Part shown: in pieces, positions 1 through 4,465 of the stretch | Layout: every line of letters starts with the position of its first letter | Position numbering within the stretch: the stretch's first letter is position 1 | Source: Candidatus Sulfopaludibacter sp. SbA3 | GTDB lineage: Bacteria; Acidobacteriota; Terriglobia; 2-12-FULL-54-10 | Length of the DNA: 12,322 nt | Direction of reading: 5' to 3' | Assembly: GCA_945865705.1 (NCBI GenBank) | Contig: CAMBEY010000058.1 | Span: forward strand, 1-12,322 | The notes under the pieces: model-generated | Database searches by the model: none | Told to the model about the DNA's origin: nothing | Seen by the model: the letters and a program-made list of their open reading frames with translations, nothing else | Made by a program: the position numbers and the translations under genes

Positions 1-92
1 GCTGCATCATCCAAACGGAACCTCTCCGGCGCAGCGGGATCAAACTCCAGCGCGTGTGCGGCACCATCAATTTTTAAAACAACTCTATTCAT
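1..92 (-). CDS. 5' end of a probable biotin carboxyl carrier subunit of acyl-CoA carboxylase (runs off the left edge)
   Basis: Thirty complete codons can be read from an ATG at 92-90; the rest lies outside the window. The visible peptide begins MNRVVLKIDGAAHALEF and continues acidic and hydrophobic, which resembles the beta-strand opening of the segment that precedes the biotinyl domain in propionyl-CoA carboxylase alpha chains. The start overlaps the stop of the biotin carboxylase gene as ATGA (92-89), so translation is probably coupled. The upstream gene ends without a biotinyl domain, so a carrier protein is needed, and this position is where it is usually encoded when the alpha chain is split. 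The biotinylated AMKM motif would lie outside the window, so the function is inferred from context and not seen. Confidence 0.5.
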   Translation of the reverse strand, partial: MNRVVLKIDGAAHALEFDPAAPERFRLDDA

Positions 93-1696
93 TGGTTGCG
101 GACACCCCTTGGCTGACGAAGCGATTGCTTCCGACCTTCCAGCTTCCATAGGCTTTGCGGCTCCGACTCCACAATTGGAGTGGTGGGCAGCGCGGATGTG
201 CTGGATTGACTCGCTTGCCGGTGGAATAGCGTCGCCGCGATGGCTGCGGCACGCAGACGATCCAGTGATTCAGCAGGCAACCTGCTCTGCGCGCGATGGT
301 CTTCTTGATTGCCCTGCTGCAGGCGTTCGATCAGGCTAGTATCCAGATTGCCTGATAGAAAATCAGGGAACGCCAAAATCCTTTCAAATAGCCGCAGATT
401 CGTTTTGATTCCTCCAACGTAGTATTCGTCCAAAGCGCGGCTCATGCGCGCGATGGCCTCTTCGCGCGTGCCGCCCCAGGCGATCAGCTTCGATAGCAGC
501 GGGTCGTACTCCATCGGCACGGTCCAGCCAGCATAGACGCCGGAGTCATCGCGCACGCCGGGGCCAGCGGGCGTGGTCAACTCACTAATCAATCCCGGGC
601 AGGGGAAGAAGGAGTTGTCGGGGTCCTCGGCGTACACGCGGCACTCGATGGCCGCGCCGCGCAGCTGAATGGCGTTCTGGTTAAGGGGTTGCCCATTGTG
701 AAAAATGCTCGCGAGATTCTCTCCAGCCGCCACGCGTATCTGTAACTTCACCAAATCGAGTCCCGTGACCATCTCCGTTACCGGATGCTCCACCTGCAAG
801 CGCGTGTTCATCTCTAGGAAGTAGAAATTGCGCTCTTGGTCAACCAGAAACTCGACCGTGCCCGCGTTGTAATATCCCGCCGCCCGCGCCACGCGCACCG
901 CCGCCTCACCCATGCGCGCGCGCATCGCGGCATCGACGAAGGGCGAAGGCGATTCCTCCACCACCTTCTGATGCCGCCGCTGGATGCTGCACTCGCGCTC
1001 GCCCAGATGCAGCAGATTGCCGTGCCGGTCGCCGAGTACCTGAACCTCAATGTGTCGCGGCCTCTCGATGTACTTCTCGATGTAGACTTCAGAATCGCCG
1101 AAGGCATTGAGCGCCTCCGACTGCGCGTCGCGCAGCGCCGCCGCCATCTCCTCCGCCGCGCGCACCTGCCGCATTCCCTTGCCGCCGCCGCCCGCCGCCG
1201 CCTTCAGCATGACGGGATACCCAATCTCCGCGGCTATCCGCCTCGCGTCTTCGACGCCGCGCTGCGCGTGTTCCGCACTCGCTAGCAGCTCATTCGTCCC
1301 GGGCACCACGGGAACTCCGGCGGCAATGGCCACTTCGCGCGCGCGCGTCTTCGAGCCCATCATCTCCATGGACTTCGCGCTCGGCCCAATCAGCGTGATC
1401 CCCGCCTGCTCGCAGGCCCGCGCGAACTCAGCATTCTCGGAGAGAAAGCCGTAGCCGGGATGAATGGCGTCGGCCCCGGCGCGGCGCGCCGCATCGAGTA
1501 TCTTGTCGATGCGCAGATAGCTCTCCGCCGCCGGCGCCGCCCCGATGGCGTAAGCCTCATCGGCCCTCAACACATGCAGCGCCCGCCGATCCACGTCGGA
1601 ATACACCGCCGCCGAAGCAATGCCCATCTCGCGGCAAGCGCGCATCACGCGCACCGCAATCTCCCCCCGGTTGGCAATCAGAACTTTGTGAAACAT
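89..1696 (-). CDS. accC: Biotin carboxylase subunit of an acyl-CoA carboxylase (AccC/PccA-type)
   Basis: This subunit uses ATP and bicarbonate to carboxylate the biotin on the carrier protein; the carboxyl group then passes to an acyl-CoA on the carboxyltransferase (here encoded at 4462-6054). From the ATG at 1696 the protein is 535 aa. It shows the biotin carboxylase N-domain (FHKVLIANRGEIAVR at 2-16), the ATP-grasp glycine loop GGGGKGM (169-175), the ECSIQRRHQKVVEESPS motif (235-251), and the metal/bicarbonate motif EMNTRLQVEHPVTEMVTG (295-312). I chose the internal ATG at 1696 because the family begins right there; an ATG at 1723 would add nine unconserved residues, and neither has a clear Shine-Dalgarno site. 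AccC is about 450 aa, so there are about 80 extra residues, Gln/Ser-rich and poorly conserved, with no biotinyl AMKM motif. Its stop overlaps the next gene by ATGA. Confidence 0.93.
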   Translation of the reverse strand: MFHKVLIANRGEIAVRVMRACREMGIASAAVYSDVDRRALHVLRADEAYAIGAAPAAESYLRIDKILDAARRAGADAIHPGYGFLSENAEFARACEQAGITLIGPSAKSMEMMGSKTRAREVAIAAGVPVVPGTNELLASAEHAQRGVEDARRIAAEIGYPVMLKAAAGGGGKGMRQVRAAEEMAAALRDAQSEALNAFGDSEVYIEKYIERPRHIEVQVLGDRHGNLLHLGERECSIQRRHQKVVEESPSPFVDAAMRARMGEAAVRVARAAGYYNAGTVEFLVDQERNFYFLEMNTRLQVEHPVTEMVTGLDLVKLQIRVAAGENLASIFHNGQPLNQNAIQLRGAAIECRVYAEDPDNSFFPCPGLISELTTPAGPGVRDDSGVYAGWTVPMEYDPLLSKLIAWGGTREEAIARMSRALDEYYVGGIKTNLRLFERILAFPDFLSGNLDTSLIERLQQGNQEDHRAQSRLPAESLDRLRAAAIAATLFHRQASQSSTSALPTTPIVESEPQSLWKLEGRKQSLRQPRGVRNQ

Positions 1697-1815
1697 GCTA
1701 TTCAAATAATAACCGAGCAGCATTAAAGCGCTGCACGGAAAGAATAGCTAGGTTTGTAAATTTGGAAATAACACATGGCGAGAAAAATGGTTCGCAGTGG
1801 CTATCTGCGGATGGA

Positions 1816-2034
1816 TCAAAGCCCTTTCAAGACCTGTGAAATGGTGAGTCCGACAGCCTGCGCAATAATCTCCAGAGTCGGCAGGCAAACGTTCTTTTTA
1901 CCCCTTTCCATATCCGAAATGTAGCTTCGATCAATTCCCAGCTTCTCAGCCATTTCAACCTGTGTCCACCCATGCTTGCTGCGCAACGCGCGCAGCCGGG
2001 CACCGAACCGCAGGGTGATATTTTCAGTTGACAC
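1816..2034 (-). CDS. Small XRE-family helix-turn-helix transcriptional regulator
   Basis: This 72-aa protein is a single Cro/C1-type HTH domain with almost nothing else. The family pattern is clear: RFGARLRALRSKHGWTQVEM (9-28), then AEKLGIDRSYISDMERGKK (29-47) containing the recognition helix, and the closing helix PTLEIIAQAVGLTISQVL (52-69). Such proteins bind DNA as dimers, commonly repressing their own and a divergent promoter. The start is GTG at 2034-2032; an in-frame TAA lies two codons upstream, so no longer protein is possible, and the next ATG (codon 28) would cut the domain. AAGGGG lies almost directly against the start codon, closer than ideal. The gene is divergent from the plus-strand gene at 2137, with a 102-bp intergenic region carrying a perfect 5-bp-arm inverted repeat. 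It could be the island's regulator or an orphan of a lost toxin-antitoxin pair. Confidence 0.9.
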   Translation of the reverse strand: MSTENITLRFGARLRALRSKHGWTQVEMAEKLGIDRSYISDMERGKKNVCLPTLEIIAQAVGLTISQVLKGL

Positions 2035-2069
2035 CCCTTAATACTGCAATGTAGACTTTGAACGACAAA

Positions 2070-2083
2070 TCGGCCAAAGCCGA
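2070..2083. promoter_or_regulatory. Candidate operator for the XRE regulator
   Basis: TCGGC-CAAA-GCCGA is a perfect inverted repeat with 5-bp arms and a 4-base centre, midway between the divergent starts at 2034 (XRE) and 2137 (144-aa protein). It is flanked by two direct CGACAAA copies (2063-2069 and 2081-2087). XRE repressors usually bind such sites between divergent genes. The assignment rests on position and symmetry only. Confidence 0.35.
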
Positions 2084-2136
2084 CAAAAATGATCACAGTG
2101 GTAATAACGGGAAATCCCAATGACTGGAGTGGTGTT

Positions 2137-2571
2137 ATGAAAGTATCGATTGAACGCAAACGACCGGTGGTTAAGAAGCTGTTTGGGGGGACTAAGGAAG
2201 CTGATTATGAATCCGCCTTTGTAACTATCCACTTCTCCACAGATGAAAGGGAGACAATGACACAGAACCGTCTTGGCGACCGCATAGTCTATGAACACCC
2301 CTCAGATGAGAGCGACTACGAAGAGGGTCAGCAGACTGCGGCTGCACATCCCGATAGTTACGCTGGCAAGCACCCAGCCCCAAGGTACAAGCGGTCGCGG
2401 TTTGTTCGCCACTTCCTTGAAGAACCAGCACAGGAAGTTTACTCTCGTGTGGATACACCCATTCGCTTTGCTGAAATACAGCAGACTGTCGAGACTAACC
2501 TTCGAGAGCTGAAGAAGCTCATGGAAGGCATCCAATCGTTCGCCACAGACAAGAAAGACTTTGACCTTTAG
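2137..2571 (+). CDS. Uncharacterised 144-aa protein, divergent from the XRE regulator
   Basis: I do not recognise the function. From the ATG at 2137, preceded by GGAGTGG six bases away, the protein has 144 aa; an ATG at 2089 would add 16 residues but lacks a comparable ribosome site and would run into the presumed operator region. The N-terminus is basic (MKVSIERKRPVVKKLFGG), followed by a strand-like segment SAFVTIHFSTDE (26-37), an acidic, Glu/Asp/Gln-rich low-complexity middle (about 54-70), a basic patch RYKRSRFVRHF (83-93), and an amphipathic C-terminal helix (about 111-135) that could mediate oligomerisation. There is no signal peptide or membrane segment, so it is probably cytoplasmic. 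Codon use is less GC-biased than in the flanking metabolic genes, in line with transfer. It is the first gene of a plus-strand series. Confidence 0.75.
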   Translation: MKVSIERKRPVVKKLFGGTKEADYESAFVTIHFSTDERETMTQNRLGDRIVYEHPSDESDYEEGQQTAAAHPDSYAGKHPAPRYKRSRFVRHFLEEPAQEVYSRVDTPIRFAEIQQTVETNLRELKKLMEGIQSFATDKKDFDL

Positions 2572-2717
2572 CTGCTAAACGGTGGGCATGTCAGGCAAAT
2601 GTCGTTGCTTGGAAGCGGTAGACGGCCCAACACTGTTGTCTTCAAACTGGGTGTGTATTTCGTCTGTGTTCCGTGTGTTGTCGGTTCATTTTTTCAAATA
2701 GACAGGGAGGATTGCTC

Positions 2718-2831
2718 ATGGGTATGGAACAAGGACCGAAGCCACCAACGAAGTGCCCAGTCTGCAAAGGATCCGGGAGGAAGGATGGTCACGTCTGTCA
2801 AGAGTGCAACGGTTCCGGAGTCCGGCGATAG
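2718..2831 (+). CDS. 37-aa DnaJ-type zinc-finger miniprotein
   Basis: This very short gene starts at ATG 2718 with a strong AGGGAGG (2704-2710) seven bases upstream and ends with TAG at 2829-2831. The protein has two CxxCxGxG units: CPVCKGSG (13-20) and CQECNGSG (27-34), separated by RKDGHV. In DnaJ/Hsp40 proteins four such units form two zinc centres that bind unfolded protein and thiols; this protein has the four cysteines for one centre and no J domain. The Cys pairs, the Gly positions and the ribosome site together make chance unlikely. It lies between the 144-aa gene and the YbjN-like gene, and is a miniature relative of the 57-aa gene at 3476. Its role is unknown; zinc binding is inferred from the motif. 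Confidence 0.72.
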   Translation: MGMEQGPKPPTKCPVCKGSGRKDGHVCQECNGSGVRR

Positions 2832-2845
2832 CACGCGTCGCCGAA

Positions 2846-2859
2846 AGCCAGCACTGGCT
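2846..2859. promoter_or_regulatory. 14-bp near-perfect palindrome upstream of the YbjN-like gene
   Basis: AGCCAG-CA-CTGGCT is an inverted repeat with 6-bp arms, beginning 15 bases after the stop of the 37-aa gene and lying about 40 bases before the proposed promoter at 2897. CCAGCACT also occurs twice as a direct repeat (2848-2855 and 2860-2867). It may be a regulator-binding site; the half-site differs from the one at 2070-2083, so it need not bind the same XRE protein. Confidence 0.25.
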
Positions 2860-2896
2860 CCAGCACTCTTGATTGCGCAGGCCGCAGCGCCAAGAG

Positions 2897-2926
2897 TTGA
2901 CGTTCCAGCGGCTCATCCAGTATTCT
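2897..2926 (+). promoter_or_regulatory. Candidate sigma-70-type promoter for the YbjN-like gene
   Basis: TTGACG (2897-2902) and TATTCT (2921-2926) are separated by 18 bases, a close match to the housekeeping consensus. Transcription would begin near 2933, about 20 bases before the ATG at 2954, leaving room for the GGAGG at 2940-2944. If real, the YbjN-like and 57-aa zinc-finger genes can be transcribed separately from the genes upstream. Confidence 0.4.
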
Positions 2927-2953
2927 CATCCCCAGCCTTGGAGGCTCATCGCG

Positions 2954-3376
2954 ATGACTAACGTACTTGACGATCGTCTCGCTTCTGCACTCCGTTCGGC
3001 GGGCGTTCCTTTCGAAGGCGACGACTCTGGTGACGCCCAGATACTTGTTTCGACGGGAAATGACCGTACACAGAAAGTATACGTCGAAGCGGCGACAATG
3101 GCGTTCGGCGACCTCGAACTGAGGAGACTTTACTCGGCCGCGTATATGTCGCGTGACGACCTGCCCCGTCGAGCGATCGACTTCGTGCTGGCTCAGAATC
3201 GCGACGCGCCGTTTGGAGCGTGGGCGACCTTTCTTGACGGTGGTGAACTCTTCCTGGTGTTCGAAGCCAAGCTTCCGGCTGTGCTCTCGCCCGACACATT
3301 GCGTGACGTGATTCAATTCGTTGGACAGACGGCTGATGACGTTGAATCCACGCTGTCCATGGCGGACAACTTATAG
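2954..3376 (+). CDS. 140-aa protein resembling the YbjN / CesT-like chaperone fold
   Basis: The ATG at 2954 has GGAGG (2940-2944) nine bases upstream; a TTG-initiated reading from 2873 would add residues but overlaps the likely promoter. The 140-aa product is acidic and soluble. Its pattern is a short N-terminal helix (LDDRLASALRSAG, 5-17), strands with KVYVEAATMAFGDLELRRLYS (about 41-61), a helix ending in QN (81-82), strands AWATFLDGGELFLVFEAKLP (89-108), then SPDTLRDVIQFVGQTADDVE (112-131). The sequence 'N..N, strand, strand, LP..LS.e.L, long helix ending in aDe' is what I associate with YbjN and type III secretion chaperone-like proteins, some of which stabilise partner proteins. The match is by pattern only; the function is unknown. 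It sits between the two miniature DnaJ-type zinc-finger genes. Confidence 0.65.
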   Translation: MTNVLDDRLASALRSAGVPFEGDDSGDAQILVSTGNDRTQKVYVEAATMAFGDLELRRLYSAAYMSRDDLPRRAIDFVLAQNRDAPFGAWATFLDGGELFLVFEAKLPAVLSPDTLRDVIQFVGQTADDVESTLSMADNL

Positions 3377-3475
3377 AGCGAGGCACTCAAACATTCGGAC
3401 GCGGGACTGCCTTTTTTGCACAAAGGCGTGTGCGAACCTCGCCGCGCATGGCCAACTACGACAGGAGGCATCAGA

Positions 3476-3649
3476 ATGGCTACATGCAGGGAATGTCATG
3501 GCAAGGGTTCAGTTTCATGTCCAAACTGCAAGGGAAAGGGGGAAAAGGATATCGGAGGCATCCTCGCGACCGACTGGAGGGAATGTAAACTCTGCTCTGG
3601 GTCAGGCAAGAAAAAGTGTGGCGTCTGTAACGGTAAAGGAACAATATGA
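3476..3649 (+). CDS. 57-aa DnaJ-type cysteine-rich zinc-finger protein
   Basis: From ATG 3476, with AGGAGG (3463-3468) seven bases upstream, the protein has 57 aa; the in-frame sequence farther upstream is not conserved in character and has no ribosome site. It consists almost wholly of four CxxCxGxG units: CRECHGKG (4-11), CPNCKGKG (15-22), CKLCSGSG (37-44) and CGVCNGKG (48-55). That is the complete complement of the DnaJ central domain, which holds two zinc ions and can bind unfolded substrates, but there is no J domain, no G/F linker and no C-terminal substrate domain. A 14-residue insert (23-36) separates the pairs. It lies 99 bp after the YbjN-like gene and converges on the HicB-like gene. 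Similar stand-alone domains are known as small chaperone or assembly factors, but its role here cannot be read from the sequence. Confidence 0.82.
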   Translation: MATCRECHGKGSVSCPNCKGKGEKDIGGILATDWRECKLCSGSGKKKCGVCNGKGTI

Positions 3650-3710
3650 AAACGCTTTTGCGGCTTCCGAACTGCTTCGCTGCCGGAACAGAGCCGGAGA
3701 GTCGATCCTG

Positions 3711-3911
3711 TCAAACGACAACCTCGACTATCGCGGACTGATCCACGTTCCCCTTGGCCTCCATCACCTCCAACCAGCCCTCGATCGCTTCTTTGATGTT
3801 TGCCAGAGCTTCTTCGCTGGTCTTGCCTTGAGAGAGGCATCCCGGCAACGCCGGAACTTCCGCAACGTAGTAACCGGTTTCGTCTTGTTCTATTACTACA
3901 TGAAGTTTCAT
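3711..3911 (-). CDS. HicB-family antitoxin, apparently without HicA
   Basis: This 66-aa protein has the HicB N-terminal pattern: a strand (MKLHVVIEQDETGYYVAEV), the conserved PALPGCLSQGKT (20-31), and the helix SEEALANIKEAIEGWLEVME (32-51). HicB normally neutralises the HicA mRNA interferase and represses the operon through a C-terminal DNA-binding domain. Here the protein ends soon after the core fold, with no ribbon-helix-helix or HTH part, as in many short stand-alone HicB-like proteins. No hicA-like reading frame follows on the minus strand between 3710 and the convergent zinc-finger gene, and none precedes it. The ATG at 3911 is preceded by GAGGTAG at slightly long spacing. The gene begins 20 bases after the duplicated carboxyltransferase tail. 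It may be a relic or a regulator acting on a HicA elsewhere. Confidence 0.82.
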   Translation of the reverse strand: MKLHVVIEQDETGYYVAEVPALPGCLSQGKTSEEALANIKEAIEGWLEVMEAKGNVDQSAIVEVVV

Positions 3912-3931
3912 AGGCTGATTCTACCTCAATT

Positions 3932-3982
3932 ACAGCGGGATGTTGCCGTGCTTCTTGGGCGGCATTGTCGCGTGCTTGTTGG
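3932..3982 (-). repeat. Partial duplicate of the carboxyltransferase 3' end (copy 2 of a 51-bp direct repeat)
   Basis: This segment matches 4464-4514 in the same orientation at 47 of 51 positions; the first 32 plus-strand bases are identical. Read on the minus strand it encodes NKHATMPPKKHGNIPL followed by TAA, against NKRATTPPKKHGNIPL with a TGA stop in the real gene. It is therefore a gene-tail fragment and not a functional gene. It is separated from copy 1 by 481 bases that hold the BrnA-like antitoxin and the toxin remnant. Confidence 0.9.
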
Positions 3983-4045
3983 GGAAAATGGGGCCAGCCT
4001 GAACCGCGCGATTTTTCCCAAACCTGCCATCTCCATCCCGTTTTT

Positions 4046-4357
4046 TCAGGCGCGGCGGGATTCGCGCACGAGACCCTCGCGGACGAGCATTTTCAGCAGG
4101 GTCTGGTAGCCGATGCCCTTGCGTTCCGCGATCTTGCGGGCCTGCGCGAGATCGGTTTCCGGCAGGCGGATGGCGATCTGCACGCTGCTCTTCTTATTTA
4201 GTCTCGCCACCAAACGCGATCCCCCAATTTTGCTTCCTTGAGATCGAGCATCAGCGGATTTTTGTTTCACAAAAGCGCGCCCTGCCGGACTGGCCCACCA
4301 ATCCGCCTCCGTGCTCTCGCTCCTGAACTTCGGTATCGCCGCCAATTTCTTATTCAT
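4046..4357 (-). CDS. BrnA/CopG-like ribbon-helix-helix antitoxin
   Basis: This 103-aa protein has the bipartite layout of BrnA-type antitoxins: an N-terminal toxin-contact region with IPKFRSESTEADWWASPAGR (8-27), a basic Ser/Lys-rich linker (about 28-55), and a C-terminal ribbon-helix-helix DNA-binding segment, VQIAIRLPETDLAQARKI (59-76) and GIGYQTLLKMLVREGL (81-96). Such proteins repress their own operon and sequester a BrnT-type ribonuclease. The ATG at 4357 lies three bases after the stop of the toxin remnant, and a GAAGGAAG ribosome site lies within the remnant's last codons, matching the usual toxin-then-antitoxin order. As the toxin has lost most of its coding region, this antitoxin is orphaned. 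It may survive as a regulator. Confidence 0.82.
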   Translation of the reverse strand: MNKKLAAIPKFRSESTEADWWASPAGRAFVKQKSADARSQGSKIGGSRLVARLNKKSSVQIAIRLPETDLAQARKIAERKGIGYQTLLKMLVREGLVRESRRA

Positions 4358-4360
4358 GGG

Positions 4361-4465
4361 TCAACTTCCTTCCGCTCGCCTCTCAAAATAATCGCGCCTC
4401 TGCCCAGCGTCGAGATCGTACGCAGTAACCACGTGGATATTGTCGCCGCGCTCCGTAACGATCAC
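4361..4465 (-). pseudogene. C-terminal remnant of a BrnT-like toxin gene
   Basis: The minus strand from 4465 encodes 34 residues, beginning VIVTERGDNIHVVTAYDL and ending RRDYFERRAEGS. The pattern 'V-TERGD-I-(I/V)-(S/T)A-...-RRDY' matches the last strand and helix of BrnT (DUF497) ribonuclease toxins, which are normally about 90 aa. Everything before it is the carboxyltransferase tail in another frame, so the N-terminal catalytic part is gone. The break falls at the carboxyltransferase stop: a GTG overlaps it as GTGA (4465-4462), so the remnant could be translated by coupling, but it would lack the BrnT active site. The BrnA-like antitoxin follows after three bases, supporting the identification. 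The family call is by eye on a short segment. Confidence 0.6.

Larger units (their letters stand above)
1740..4463. other. Putative accessory island between the two carboxylase genes
   Basis: This block separates the carboxyltransferase gene (stop at 4462) from the biotin carboxylase gene (start at 1696), which are normally adjacent. It carries small genes on both strands, a regulator, orphan antitoxins, a toxin remnant and a partial duplicate of the carboxyltransferase 3' end. The part from about 1740 to 2720 is visibly richer in A+T than the flanking metabolic genes. No integrase or transposase is present, so the boundaries are approximate and the island interpretation is inferred from gene content, composition and the repeat. 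Confidence 0.5.

Noticed and set aside
836..1726. Several plus-strand open frames opposite the biotin carboxylase gene
   Set aside because: They are antisense to strongly conserved motifs and lack any sign of their own coding.
2302..2535. 77-aa minus-strand hydrophobic open frame
   Set aside because: It is antisense to the 144-aa gene, with no ribosome site or neighbour to support it.
2599..2961. 120-aa plus-strand open frame
   Set aside because: It overlaps the 37-aa zinc-finger gene in another frame; that gene has the ribosome site and the cysteine motifs, while this frame has neither.
3650..3710. Possible terminator between the convergent 57-aa and HicB-like genes
   Set aside because: TTCCG/CGGAA pairing (3665-3669 and 3684-3688) is short, has a wide loop and no T-run on either strand.
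3321..4109. 262-aa plus-strand open frame
   Set aside because: It crosses the end of the YbjN-like gene, overlaps the 57-aa zinc-finger gene in another frame, runs antisense to the HicB-like gene and covers the gene-tail repeat, so it cannot be a real protein.
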